Positions 46,200 through 54,601 are shown, counted from the stretch's first letter. The stretch: 64,000 nt of DNA from Bacteroidales bacterium (GCA_017399905.1 JAFQAR010000031.1:62001-126000); one strand, 5' to 3'. Program-made: numbers and translations. The notes: generated from the sequence alone by a model not told the origin.

Positions 46200-46214
46200 T
46201 AGAATATTTTTCTG
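46200..46214. promoter_or_regulatory. Second Lrp-type operator
   Basis: TAGAATATTTTTCTG matches all 15 positions of the Lrp consensus, starting exactly 40 bases after the first site. An overlapping inverted repeat TCTGAA...TTCAGA (46211-46225) may add a half-site. Confidence 0.7.
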
Positions 46215-46285
46215 AATTTTTCAGAAGAGTTGCATATATTATTCCATTGTTCGATATTTGCAGGCCGATTTACGGAGATATTCAG

Positions 46286-46293
46286 TATCTTTG
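46286..46293 (+). promoter_or_regulatory. metX: -7 box (TATCTTTG) of the metX operon
   Basis: An exact TAnnTTTG match lies 35 bases before the metX ATG. The leader would be only about 30 nt, too short for a SAM riboswitch. The Lrp sites lie 72-126 bases upstream, an activator-like position. Confidence 0.65.
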
Positions 46294-46328
46294 CACGTTT
46301 TTTCTGATCGGCCTAACCGATTGATTAT

Positions 46329-47351
46329 ATGATAAGAAAGGAATACACACACAACGATATATTCGAGTTCGAAGCAGGCGGAAGCCTTAGCGGACTCAAG
46401 GTGGTCTACCACTGCTCGGAACGCGCATGGCAGAAAGACGATGACCGGAAGGTCATCTGGATCTGCCATGCGCTGACCGCCAACTCGGACGCCGAGGACT
46501 GGTGGCCTGAGCTTGTCGGCCCGGGAAAGCTTTTCGACACGGAGAAATATTTCGTGGTCTGCGCCAACATGCTCGGCTCGGCCTACGGCTCATCCGGTCC
46601 GTCATCGATGAATCCGGAAACCGGAGCGCCTTACTACCTTGACTTCCCGAAGATCACGGTCCGGGACATCGTGCGTGCAAACGACCTTGTCCGCAGGCAT
46701 CTCGGCATAGACAGGATCGACTTCATGGTGGGAGGTTCCATCGGAGGATTCCAGTCCATAGAGTGGTCAATAATGGAGCCGGAAGTCATAGACAAGGCGG
46801 TATACATAGCGTGCGGAGCACGTGTGACGCCTTGGCTGACGGCCTTCAACGAATCCATGAGGATGGCTCTCGAGGCGGACCCGACTTTCCGCGAGTGCGC
46901 GAGCCTGAAAGGCGGAGAAGCCGGCCTGCGCTGCGCCAGAAGCATAGCCCTGATTTCGTACAGAAGCTATGAAGGCTACAATGCGACCCAATGGGAGAAG
47001 GATGAGGACTGCCTGTTCGCAGACCGCTCCGGATCCTACCAGAGGTATCAGGGAAAGAAGCTCTCGGACCGTTTCGACGCATACTCATACTGGTATCTCT
47101 GCGGATCGGTGGACAGCAACAATGTCGGAAGAGGCAGAGGCGGAGTGGAAAAGGCTCTCGGAAGCATCAGGACCGAATGTACGGTCATAGGCATCGACAG
47201 CGACAGGCTTTTCCCTGTGGAGGAACAGAAGTTCATAGCGTCATGCATCCCCGGAGCCGTATACCACGAAATCACATCGAAATTCGGTCACGACGGCTTC
47301 CTGCTTGAAAATGACCAGCTTACAGAAATAATTGAACCTTTATTACCATAA
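46329..47351 (+). CDS. metX: Homoserine O-acetyltransferase
   Basis: The 340-residue alpha/beta-hydrolase acetylates homoserine with acetyl-CoA, the first step toward methionine. The nucleophile is Ser137 in VGGSIGG; the triad is completed by an Asp in GIDSDRLFP and the His in FGHDGFLLE. ALTANSD and CANMLGSAYGSSGP are MetX-type strands. It is first in a three-gene operon (3-base gaps) with the aspartokinase/homoserine dehydrogenase and O-acetylhomoserine sulfhydrylase, giving the complete aspartate-to-homocysteine route apart from asd, which lies just downstream. Confidence 0.93.
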   Translation: MIRKEYTHNDIFEFEAGGSLSGLKVVYHCSERAWQKDDDRKVIWICHALTANSDAEDWWPELVGPGKLFDTEKYFVVCANMLGSAYGSSGPSSMNPETGAPYYLDFPKITVRDIVRANDLVRRHLGIDRIDFMVGGSIGGFQSIEWSIMEPEVIDKAVYIACGARVTPWLTAFNESMRMALEADPTFRECASLKGGEAGLRCARSIALISYRSYEGYNATQWEKDEDCLFADRSGSYQRYQGKKLSDRFDAYSYWYLCGSVDSNNVGRGRGGVEKALGSIRTECTVIGIDSDRLFPVEEQKFIASCIPGAVYHEITSKFGHDGFLLENDQLTEIIEPLLP

Positions 47352-47354
47352 CAT

Positions 47355-49817
47355 ATGCAGGTATTGAAATTCGGCGGCTCATCGGTGTCCGATGCCGCAA
47401 ACATGTCCAAGGTTGTTGAAATCGTAACAAAAGCCGTCGACCGCGACAGGACCATCCTCGTCGCTTCCGCGATCAGCGGATGCACTGACACGCTCATAAG
47501 GATAGGAAATCTTGCTGCGGAAAGGGATGAAAGCTACAAGGAGCTGATAAGCGGGCTTCAGGCAAGGCATCACGAGATAATAAGGTCCCTGCTCCCTATG
47601 GAGAAGCAGGAAGAGTCCACAGAAGTATGTGACAGCCTCTTCGATTCGCTCAGGAGCATCGCACAGGGCGTCTGCCTTCTCGGCGAGCTCTCCCCTGCCA
47701 GCCTCGACGCCATCCAGTCGTTCGGAGAGCTCTGGTCCACAAAGATCCTTGCGACAAAGCTTGCATCCATCGGCATCGCAACGAAATGGATAGACTCCCG
47801 CAAGATCATCCGTACTGTAGCCAAGGGCGACAAGAACGTCGTGGATGTACAGAAGACCTATTACCGCGTGAACGAAATGGTGGAGAACAACCCGATAACC
47901 CAGCTTTTCGTGCTGCCGGGCTTCATCGCTTCGGACAAGCAGGGACGCACCACGACCCTCGGACGCGGAGGCTCCGACTACACGGCATCCCTTTACGCTG
48001 TAGGCTGCAAGGCCAGGATCCTCGAAATCTGGACCGACGTGCCTGGTATGATGACTTCGAATCCGAAGGTTGTCCCGACCGCTCGCACCATAAGCAACAT
48101 ATCATACAAGGCGGCGCTCGAACTCTCGCATTTCGGAGCGAAGGTAATATATCCGCCGACAATCCAGCCGGTGGTTGCGGAAGGCATTCCCATCTACGTC
48201 AAGAACACCTTCGACCCTGAAGCTCACGGAACCCTCATCGAAAAGAATCCGCCACGCAGCAAGGACAAGCTCATAGGCATATCCAACTCCGACAACATCG
48301 CCCTCCTTTCGCTTGAAGGCAGCGGCATGGTAGGCATCCCTGGCTTCTCAAGCCGTCTTTTCGAGACCCTCAGCCAGAATGACATAAACATCATCCTCAT
48401 CACACAGGCCTCTTCGGTACATACGATGTGCATCGCGGTATCAGAAAAGGACGCGGAAAAGGCAAAGGAAGCGGCTGACAGATGCTTTGCATATGAAATC
48501 TCTCTCGGCAAGCTCAATCCGCTCAAGGTGGAAAAGGGATTCTCCATAGTCTGCCTCGTTGGTGACGACGTTCTCAACCAGACGGGAGCGACCGGAAGGA
48601 TGCTGGCGGCCCTCGGACGCAACAGCATTCCGGTGCGCGCCACTGCCCAGGGTTCTTCGGAAAGAAACATCTCGGTGATCATATCCTCATCTGATGCAGA
48701 AGCAGCTATCAGGACCATCCACAACGAATTCTTCGACAAGAGGAGCGGAAAGGACATCAACCTCTTCATTGCAGGATTCGGCACCGTCGGAAGGGCTCTG
48801 GTGGACATAATCGCAAAGAACCGTGACAAGATCGCCGCACGTACGGGACGAAGGCTCCATGTCTGCGGACTCTCCAACGGCCGCAGGTTCATCATTGACA
48901 AGCACGGCCTCGACCTCAACGACATCAAGACACAGCTTGACAACGGCATCAGCTCGGCGGATGAGGCATATTTCACACAGCTCGCCACCCTCTCGCTTGA
49001 AAATTCGGTATTCGTGGACTGCACCGCATCCGCGGACATCGCATTCAAGTACATGAACCTCTTCAAGAAGGGATATTCGGTAGTCGCATGCAACAAGATC
49101 ACATTCTCTTCACCATACAAGCAGTATGCGGCATTGAAGGAGGCTGCGATAGAGATCGGAGCGACGCTGCGCTATGAGACGACAGTGGGTGCGGCCCTGC
49201 CGATACTGGAGTCGATATCGCGAAGCGTGCACAGCGGCGACGAGATTCTCCGCATCGAGGCGGTGCTCAGCGGTACCCTCAACTACATCTTCAGCAACTA
49301 TGCAGGAGGCGAAGGCGGAACATTCGCGGAAGTGGTGAAGAGAGCGCAGGATGCAGGCTATACGGAGCCTGATCCGCGTCTTGACCTGAGCGGACGCGAT
49401 GTGCTCCGCAAGCTCATCATCCTTTCGAGAGAGGCCGGCGTCGGCATCGACGAAAAGGATGTGGAGATAAGCCCTATCCTCGGAGAAGAGTTCTTCGAAG
49501 GAGATGTGGCATCATTCTACGAAAAGCTCGCTCAAAATGAGGAAATGTTTGCGGAAAGATATGCAGAAGCAGCTTCCAAGGGCCTCAGACAGCGCTTTGT
49601 CGCTTCACTTGTAAAGGATGCCGATGCACCTTTCGGATACAGGGCGAAGATCGGTCTGGAAAGCATCGACGCTTCCCATCCGCTCTTCAACCTTTGCGGA
49701 ACCGACAATGCGGCATTGATCCAGACAGACTTCTATCCTTCACCTCTGGTAATCCAGGGCGCAGGAGCAGGAGCATATCAGACCGCTTCAGGAGTATTGA
49801 ACGACATCATCATCTAA
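47355..49817 (+). CDS. thrA: Bifunctional aspartokinase/homoserine dehydrogenase
   Basis: The 820-residue fusion catalyses the first and third steps of the aspartate pathway. The aspartokinase half starts KFGGSSV (5-11) and includes GRGGSDYTA. The central ACT domains (about 310-455) carry feedback control (DNIALLSLEGSGMVG; SIVCLVGDDV). The homoserine dehydrogenase half starts at the NAD(P) motif GFGTVGRAL (about 474-482) and holds the catalytic region ETTVGAALPI and LSGTLNYIFS. It follows metX by three bases. The size is that of E. coli ThrA and MetL. Which end product inhibits it cannot be read here. Confidence 0.95.
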   Translation: MQVLKFGGSSVSDAANMSKVVEIVTKAVDRDRTILVASAISGCTDTLIRIGNLAAERDESYKELISGLQARHHEIIRSLLPMEKQEESTEVCDSLFDSLRSIAQGVCLLGELSPASLDAIQSFGELWSTKILATKLASIGIATKWIDSRKIIRTVAKGDKNVVDVQKTYYRVNEMVENNPITQLFVLPGFIASDKQGRTTTLGRGGSDYTASLYAVGCKARILEIWTDVPGMMTSNPKVVPTARTISNISYKAALELSHFGAKVIYPPTIQPVVAEGIPIYVKNTFDPEAHGTLIEKNPPRSKDKLIGISNSDNIALLSLEGSGMVGIPGFSSRLFETLSQNDINIILITQASSVHTMCIAVSEKDAEKAKEAADRCFAYEISLGKLNPLKVEKGFSIVCLVGDDVLNQTGATGRMLAALGRNSIPVRATAQGSSERNISVIISSSDAEAAIRTIHNEFFDKRSGKDINLFIAGFGTVGRALVDIIAKNRDKIAARTGRRLHVCGLSNGRRFIIDKHGLDLNDIKTQLDNGISSADEAYFTQLATLSLENSVFVDCTASADIAFKYMNLFKKGYSVVACNKITFSSPYKQYAALKEAAIEIGATLRYETTVGAALPILESISRSVHSGDEILRIEAVLSGTLNYIFSNYAGGEGGTFAEVVKRAQDAGYTEPDPRLDLSGRDVLRKLIILSREAGVGIDEKDVEISPILGEEFFEGDVASFYEKLAQNEEMFAERYAEAASKGLRQRFVASLVKDADAPFGYRAKIGLESIDASHPLFNLCGTDNAALIQTDFYPSPLVIQGAGAGAYQTASGVLNDIII

Positions 49818-49820
49818 ACC

Positions 49821-51095
49821 ATGAACCAGAAGAATTACAGATTCGAGACCCTTCAGGTAAGGGCAGGACAGGAAATAGACCCGGTATCCAAAGGTACCGC
49901 AGTCCCTATCTATCAGAGCACCGCATATACATTCGACGACATGCAGTACGGAGCCGAGCTTTTCGAGCTCAAGCGTCCGGGCAACATCTACACCCGCATC
50001 ACTAACACGACAAATGAAGTGTTTGAAAAGAGGATGGCTGCGCTCGAAGGCGGCGTAGCTGCAGTTTCCACTGCATCGGGCCAGTCAGCGGTATTCCTTA
50101 CGATAACCAACATCTGCGGTCCCGGCGACAACATCGTTGCCCAGCCGTTCCTCTACGGAGGCACTTTCACGATGTTCGCCATCACGCTTCGCGACATGGG
50201 CATCGAAGTCCGTTTCGCCAAGAGCGACAGCACAAGCGACCTTGAGGCTCTCGTCGACGGCCGCACAAAGGCGATATTCCTCGAGAACATCGGCAATCCG
50301 GCGTTCAACATTCCTGACTACGAGCCGATCGTGGAGATGGCCCGCCGCAAGGGCATCTGCGTCATGGTGGACAACACCTTCGGCATGGGAGGATATCTTT
50401 TCCGTCCATTCGAGTGGGGCGCAAACGTATCCGTACATTCCGCCACAAAGTGGATATGCGGACACGGAACAGCCCTCGGCGGAGTCGTAGTGGACGGTGG
50501 CAATTTCGACTGGACCCCTGAGAAATATCCGCTTCTGGCCGCTCCTTCAGAGAGTTATCACGGCCTTGTCTACAAGGAAGTGTTCGGCAATGCCGCTTTC
50601 GCAGGACGCGTTCGCGTGGATGGTCTCCGCAACATCGGTCCGGCAGCGTCGCCGTTCAACTCATTCCTGATGCTCCAGGGTCTTGAGACCCTTTCACTGA
50701 GGGCAGAGCGCTGCTGCGACAATGCCCTTGCCGTGGCCGAGTTCCTTGAGAAGCACCCTGCTGTAGAGAGCGTGAACTACCCGGGTCTGAAGAGCAATCC
50801 ATATCATGAACTCGGATGCAAGTACCTCAAGCACGGATTCGGCGGTGTCCTGACCTTCCGCGTCAAGGGAGGTTTTGAGGCTGCAGCTTCCCTCGTGACA
50901 CGTCTGGAACTCATACTTCATGTCGGCAGCGTCGGAGACGCAAAGTCACTGATAGTGCATCCGGCTTCGACAACCCACTCTCAGCTCAGTCCTGAGGAGC
51001 AGGTTGCGGCAGGAGTATATCCTAACATGCTCCGTCTCTCGGTAGGCATCGAGAATGTCGACGACCTCATCGCAGACCTCGCCGCCGCACTGTAA
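49821..51095 (+). CDS. metY: O-acetylhomoserine aminocarboxypropyltransferase (sulfhydrylase)
   Basis: The 424-residue PLP enzyme of the Cys/Met metabolism family makes homocysteine from O-acetylhomoserine and sulfide. Motifs are AVPIYQSTAYTF, YTRITNTTNEV, SGQSAVFLTI, VDNTFGMGGYL and the PLP lysine in SVHSATKWICGHG. The long form (over 415 residues) and the presence of MetX favour the direct sulfhydrylation enzyme over cystathionine gamma-synthase. It ends the operon with no obvious terminator; instead, a repeat-bounded GIY-YIG gene follows. Confidence 0.93.
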   Translation: MNQKNYRFETLQVRAGQEIDPVSKGTAVPIYQSTAYTFDDMQYGAELFELKRPGNIYTRITNTTNEVFEKRMAALEGGVAAVSTASGQSAVFLTITNICGPGDNIVAQPFLYGGTFTMFAITLRDMGIEVRFAKSDSTSDLEALVDGRTKAIFLENIGNPAFNIPDYEPIVEMARRKGICVMVDNTFGMGGYLFRPFEWGANVSVHSATKWICGHGTALGGVVVDGGNFDWTPEKYPLLAAPSESYHGLVYKEVFGNAAFAGRVRVDGLRNIGPAASPFNSFLMLQGLETLSLRAERCCDNALAVAEFLEKHPAVESVNYPGLKSNPYHELGCKYLKHGFGGVLTFRVKGGFEAAASLVTRLELILHVGSVGDAKSLIVHPASTTHSQLSPEEQVAAGVYPNMLRLSVGIENVDDLIADLAAAL

Positions 51096-51188
51096 AGATG
51101 CCATTACAGTGCACACAATGACACCACCACCTGAATGAAGCCTCGTGGGAACGAAGTATTAATGTCATTCATAGCAAACAAGCACAAT

Positions 51189-51545
51189 TGTCATTTCGAG
51201 CGAACAAAGTGAGACGAGAAATCTTCAACACATGTACAAAACATATTACGTCTACATAATGTCAAACACCCATAACACCACATTATATATCGGTGTAACA
51301 AATGACATTGAAAGACGTGTTCAGGAACATAAAAGTGGAAGCATTTCAGGATTCACTCAGAAGTATTGCTGCGATAAATTGGTTTATTACGAAGAATATT
51401 CCGACATCAATGAGGCAATTGAAAGGGAAAAGAAACTGAAAAAGTGGAGGAGAGAGAAAAAGGATTGGCTTATAAGGACATTCAATCCTGAGATTAAAGA
51501 TCTTTCTGAAGATTTCTCGTCTCCCTGCGGTCGCTCGAAATGACA
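51189..51545. mobile_element. GIY-YIG gene bounded by 38-bp inverted repeats
   Basis: The sequence at 51189-51226 (TGTCATTTCGAGCGA...CGAGAAATCTTC) and the one at 51508-51545 are inverted copies with about five mismatches, all central. The right copy supplies the last codons and the stop of the enclosed gene. TCATTTCGAGCGA...CGAGAAATCT is a dispersed-repeat type seen in many bacterial genomes. The 357-bp unit looks like a small repeat-carried cassette between metY and asd. Confidence 0.6.
51232..51543 (+). CDS. GIY-YIG nuclease family protein
   Basis: The 103-residue protein matches stand-alone GIY-YIG domains: YYVYIMSN then TLYIGVTNDIERRVQEH (the GIY and YIG strands, with the catalytic Arg), then EEYSDINEAIEREKKLKKWRR, and a late NPEIKDL in which the family's catalytic Glu falls. 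It may nick or cut DNA; the role of these small enzymes is not established. Its last ten or so residues are encoded by the right-hand inverted repeat, as if the repeat truncated or defined the 3' end. It is AT-richer than metY and asd. Confidence 0.82.
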   Translation: MYKTYYVYIMSNTHNTTLYIGVTNDIERRVQEHKSGSISGFTQKYCCDKLVYYEEYSDINEAIEREKKLKKWRREKKDWLIRTFNPEIKDLSEDFSSPCGRSK

Positions 51546-51576
51546 GCATAGGTGAACATAATAAATATTTACGCAT

Positions 51577-51584
51577 TACCTTTG
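51577..51584 (+). promoter_or_regulatory. asd: -7 box (TACCTTTG) for asd
   Basis: An exact TAnnTTTG match seven bases before the first copy of a 43-bp leader repeat, which would begin close to the transcription start. The asd ATG is 194 bases away because of an inserted segment. Confidence 0.6.
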
Positions 51585-51590
51585 CCCCAC

Positions 51591-51633
51591 GAACAGAAAA
51601 CACAACTTTGAATTAACAGATTAAGTTTAGAAA
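51591..51633. repeat. 43-bp direct repeat, copy 1 (asd leader)
   Basis: The 43 bases starting GAACAGAAAACACAACTTTG are repeated exactly at 51734-51776, right before the asd ATG. Copy 1 lies just after the promoter and looks like the original leader start. The copies are 143 bases apart. Confidence 0.9.
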
Positions 51634-51656
51634 CTTTAAGCGAAGCGATGGTAAGT

Positions 51657-51690
51657 CCTTTCCCCGAGGGAAAGGATTTAGGATAGGGGT
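51657..51690. repeat. Dispersed palindromic repeat between the leader copies
   Basis: CCTTTCCC (51657-51664) pairs with GGGAAAGG (51668-51675) around CGA, followed by ATTTAGGATAGGGG. It resembles a common Bacteroidetes intergenic repeat and lies inside the 100-base segment between the two 43-bp copies. Confidence 0.6.
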
Positions 51691-51733
51691 AACGTAGATA
51701 TATTTCATATTTTACGGATGGCCTTGTCCAGAA

Positions 51734-51776
51734 GAACAGAAAACACAACTTTGAATTAACAGATTAAGTTTAGAAA
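51734..51776. repeat. 43-bp direct repeat, copy 2 (asd leader)
   Basis: Identical to 51591-51633 and ending one base before the asd start codon. If transcription begins at 51590, the messenger carries both copies. Confidence 0.9.
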
Positions 51777-51777
51777 T

Positions 51778-52785
51778 ATGAAAGTAGCTGTAGTAGGTGC
51801 CACAGGACTCGTAGGCACCAGAATGTTGGAAGTTCTCGCAGAAAGGAATTTTCCTGTAACAGAACTCCTTCCGGTAGCGTCTGCAAAATCTGTAGGACGC
51901 AAGATAACATTCCAAGGCAGGGAATGGACAGTGGTAAGCGCAGAAGACGCCATTGCCGCACGCCCCGACCTTGCACTCTTCTCCGCTGGCGGCGGCACTT
52001 CGGCCGAACTCGCTCCGAAGTTCGCTGCGGTCGGATGCCGCGTAGTCGACAATTCGTCGCAGTGGCGCATGGACCCGACCAAGAAGCTCGTTGTTCCGGA
52101 GATCAACGGTGATGTCCTCGAAGAATCGGACTACATCATCGCAAACCCTAACTGCTCGACCATCCAGATGCTCCTCCCTCTCTGGCCGCTCCACAAGGCA
52201 TACACCATCAAGAGAGTGGTAGTATCTACATATCAGTCAGTTACAGGCACAGGCTACAAGGCCATGGACCAGATGACTGCCGAGCGTGCAGGCGGAAATT
52301 GGGGCGAATACCCTGCTGTTTACCCGCATCCGATCGACCAGAACATCCTTCCTCACATCGACTCGTTCCTGGAGACCGGCTACACAAAGGAGGAGATGAA
52401 GATGGTCAACGAGACACACAAGATCTTCGCCGACGACAGCATCGGTGTATCACCGACAACCGTACGCGTACCTGTACAGGGAGGCCACTCCGAGTCAATC
52501 AACCTCGAATTCGAGAAGGATTTCGATATGGCCGACGTACGCAGGATGATGGAGGAGATGCCAGGAGTGACACTTCAGGACGACCCTTCAAACAACGTAT
52601 ATCCTATGCCGCTCTATGCATGGGGCAAGAACGATGTGTTCGTAGGACGTTTCCGCCGCGACATGTCGGTGAAGTCCGGCCTCAACTTCTGGTGCGTGGC
52701 CGACAATCTCCGCAAGGGAGCTGCAACCAACGCCGTCCAGATTGCCGAGAAGCTCATCGAAAAAGGCTTCCTTCCGCAGGAGTAA
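51778..52785 (+). CDS. asd: Aspartate-semialdehyde dehydrogenase
   Basis: Asd reduces aspartyl phosphate to aspartate semialdehyde, the branch point to lysine, threonine and methionine. The 335-residue protein has the NADP motif GATGLVGTRM (8-17), the Ser-rich FSAGGGTS, the catalytic Cys in ANPNCSTIQM and the His in PVQGGHSESI. Placement just after metX-thrA-metY completes the aspartate pathway segment. Its leader contains a 43-bp duplication. A REP-transposase element starts 15 bases after its stop, and its palindrome may serve as a terminator. Confidence 0.96.
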   Translation: MKVAVVGATGLVGTRMLEVLAERNFPVTELLPVASAKSVGRKITFQGREWTVVSAEDAIAARPDLALFSAGGGTSAELAPKFAAVGCRVVDNSSQWRMDPTKKLVVPEINGDVLEESDYIIANPNCSTIQMLLPLWPLHKAYTIKRVVVSTYQSVTGTGYKAMDQMTAERAGGNWGEYPAVYPHPIDQNILPHIDSFLETGYTKEEMKMVNETHKIFADDSIGVSPTTVRVPVQGGHSESINLEFEKDFDMADVRRMMEEMPGVTLQDDPSNNVYPMPLYAWGKNDVFVGRFRRDMSVKSGLNFWCVADNLRKGAATNAVQIAEKLIEKGFLPQE

Positions 52786-52809
52786 TCGACAGTCAGATCA
52801 AATGAATAT

Positions 52810-52920
52810 TACCTCTCATGGTGGTCATTTTTCGGTACCACCGTGAGAGGTAATATTCATTTCAGGACCTTCCAAGGCCGGTAAGGTCACATGGTGGTCG
52901 CCCCAAATGACCACCGTGAG
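52810..52920. repeat. 111-bp direct repeat, left copy
   Basis: Identical base for base to 53992-54102. It holds a REP pair: one palindrome at 52800-52862 and one at about 52887-52919. Confidence 0.92.
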
Positions 52921-52922
52921 CA

Positions 52923-53831
52923 TTACGTGGAAAGAATCCGCCGGATAAGTTGTCTTGGGAGACCTGTGATTCTGGAAAGCTGCGGAATCGACGTCTTGTT
53001 ATTGAAAAAAAGAGGTTTCAATATCGAGCACTTTTCAGCTGAGGTAAGTTCAGCCAGTTCCTTGCCACGAAACCTGCCTGCAGCATATCTTGTGACAGTC
53101 TCATACATATCTCTATCGCTCACATGCATCATCGGCTTACATGTGAGTTCATACTCCATCCTGGCATCATTGCAGCTGCCCAGATAATACAGGAATGACT
53201 TTCCCGAATGTCTATATATGCGCTCCACAATGTCAGACCTGATAAAAGAGCCTAGTGTAACAAATCCGTCTGTATCAATTCTGAACGGACAATCTCTCAG
53301 ATCCAGACCCGTTCTCAATATCTTTCTCTTCTGGGAAAATGTCAGTCTTGAAATCGGGAAAGAATTCCCGCTCCTAACCCTTGAAAAATAACAGGCATAA
53401 CTTGACCACCTGTATTCTTCCGGCTTGGCACAGATTCTGGCACACATTGCATTCCTTAAGATATATGCAATGCAATTCTTCATATATTGCACGGTGTCGA
53501 TCTGAGAAATACAGTCACTGGTATTATGAAGAACTTTCGTCATACCATACTTATTCTTCAGATATAAAGAGAGCATCTTCTTATATAGCTTTATTGTCAC
53601 ATCCGCATGAGATGCATCCTTGCAAGCCAGAATCTCATGAACATGATTAGACATCAACGCAAAGACCAGAACCTCCGCTCCAGAACGCCATGCGCTGAAT
53701 GCAAGATAGTTCCATGCTGTTCGATAATCCTCATCATCTTTCAAAAGCGTCACCCGCTCCAACCCGTTCGTACAGACATGGTAAAAATTCACGTCATAAA
53801 GGTCAATCAGATTCAGTTCATCCATAATCAT
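52923..53831 (-). CDS. RAYT-type HUH tyrosine transposase
   Basis: The 302-residue protein carries the Y1 transposase core: FALMSNHVHEIL with the HUH motif HVH, then a helix IAYILRNAMCARICAKPEEYRWSSYACYF (here in part) that matches the RAYT consensus after the catalytic tyrosine region. The C-terminus (about 250-302) looks like a small helix-turn-helix (SIPQLSRITGLPRQLIRRIL), probably binding the repeats. It is distinct from the 38120 transposase, with little sequence in common beyond the core. It is AT-rich relative to asd and DUF456. A second start at codon 3 is possible. Confidence 0.85.
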   Translation of the reverse strand: MIMDELNLIDLYDVNFYHVCTNGLERVTLLKDDEDYRTAWNYLAFSAWRSGAEVLVFALMSNHVHEILACKDASHADVTIKLYKKMLSLYLKNKYGMTKVLHNTSDCISQIDTVQYMKNCIAYILRNAMCARICAKPEEYRWSSYACYFSRVRSGNSFPISRLTFSQKRKILRTGLDLRDCPFRIDTDGFVTLGSFIRSDIVERIYRHSGKSFLYYLGSCNDARMEYELTCKPMMHVSDRDMYETVTRYAAGRFRGKELAELTSAEKCSILKPLFFNNKTSIPQLSRITGLPRQLIRRILST

Positions 53832-53991
53832 AACGTTTTGCCAAAAATAAAGGAACCGTCATGAATTATCACCCGATCATAAAAAAGAAAATGCATATTT
53901 TTCTTTTTCTTATTCAAAAAAGCGTCGATAAAATAAATCTTTGCCTATAAAAATAAATTTTATTGAAAGATTTGACCGTCAGAAAAAGGAA

Positions 53992-54102
53992 TACCTCTCA
54001 TGGTGGTCATTTTTCGGTACCACCGTGAGAGGTAATATTCATTTCAGGACCTTCCAAGGCCGGTAAGGTCACATGGTGGTCGCCCCAAATGACCACCGTG
54101 AG
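53992..54102. repeat. 111-bp direct repeat, right copy
   Basis: Identical to 52810-52920, starting inside what is the left arm of the larger palindrome in the first copy. It ends four bases before the stop codon of the DUF456 gene. Confidence 0.92.
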
Positions 54103-54106
54103 AAAC

Positions 54107-54592
54107 TTAGAAGGCAAACACAAAAATCTTCCAGAGGATGAGGCAGGCCACGATGGTCTTGAGGCCTGTGCCGGTGATGAAGCCGAGGAAAGAGCCGCCT
54201 GCTGCCTTGAGGGCATCCATGGCGCCTTTCTTGCCCCAATAGAGTTCGGAAAAGAATGCTCCGAGGAAGGAACCGAGAATCATTCCGACAGGGGTCAGGA
54301 AGATTCCTATTATCAGTCCGGCCATGGCTCCGCGCTCGGCATATCTGCTGCCGCCTGTGACCTTAGTGAAGTACATAGGCACCACATAGTCCACGATGGA
54401 GACGAGGATCACTACCACACCCCAGATGACAAGGGTCTTGAGCTGCATTTCCTCAGGTCCCCAGATATAGAGGAGAAGGAGTCCGACCCAGCTGATGGGT
54501 GTACCCGGAAGGGCAGGGAGGATACTACCGGCGATGCCGATGATTCCGGCCAGAACGGCCAATATTACGATTACAGTTTCCATATCAATCAT
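54107..54592 (-). CDS. DUF456 membrane protein
   Basis: The 161-residue protein has the DUF456 pattern: glycine-rich membrane helices with LPALPGTPISWVGLLLL, a cytoplasmic KVTGGSRYAERGAMAG loop and GIFLTPVGMILGSFLGAFFSEL, repeated in FLGFITGTGLKT. Four or five helices are expected; the function of the family is unknown. Its stop codon lies four bases from the RAYT element. An inverted-repeat element occupies its upstream region. ATG 54583 is an alternative start. Confidence 0.88.
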   Translation of the reverse strand: MIDMETVIVILAVLAGIIGIAGSILPALPGTPISWVGLLLLYIWGPEEMQLKTLVIWGVVVILVSIVDYVVPMYFTKVTGGSRYAERGAMAGLIIGIFLTPVGMILGSFLGAFFSELYWGKKGAMDALKAAGGSFLGFITGTGLKTIVACLILWKIFVFAF

Positions 54593-54601
54593 ATTTGCGG
54601 T

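Larger units (their letters stand above)
52800..54102. mobile_element. RAYT element with flanking palindromic repeats
   Basis: A single transposase gene (52923-53831) sits between two perfect 111-bp direct repeats (52810-52920 and 53992-54102). Each repeat contains two palindromes. The first, GGTGGT...ACCACC, is in the left copy extended by the 19-bp arms AAATGAATATTACCTCTCA (52800-52818) and its complement (52844-52862). The second is GGTGGTC...GACCACC. The right copy lacks the outer half of the left arm. The gene stop is three bases inside the left repeat boundary, so the element is compact. No IS-type terminal inverted repeats or target duplication are obvious. Confidence 0.8.

Noticed and set aside
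46294-46328. SAM riboswitch upstream of metX
   Set aside because: Transcription from the TATCTTTG box leaves about 30 nt, too short for SAM-I or SAM-II. Lrp boxes offer a better explanation of control.
52810-54102. Classical insertion sequence with DDE transposase
   Set aside because: The encoded protein has the HUH motif and RAYT helix, there are no terminal inverted repeats at the element ends, and the flanks are direct, palindrome-containing repeats.
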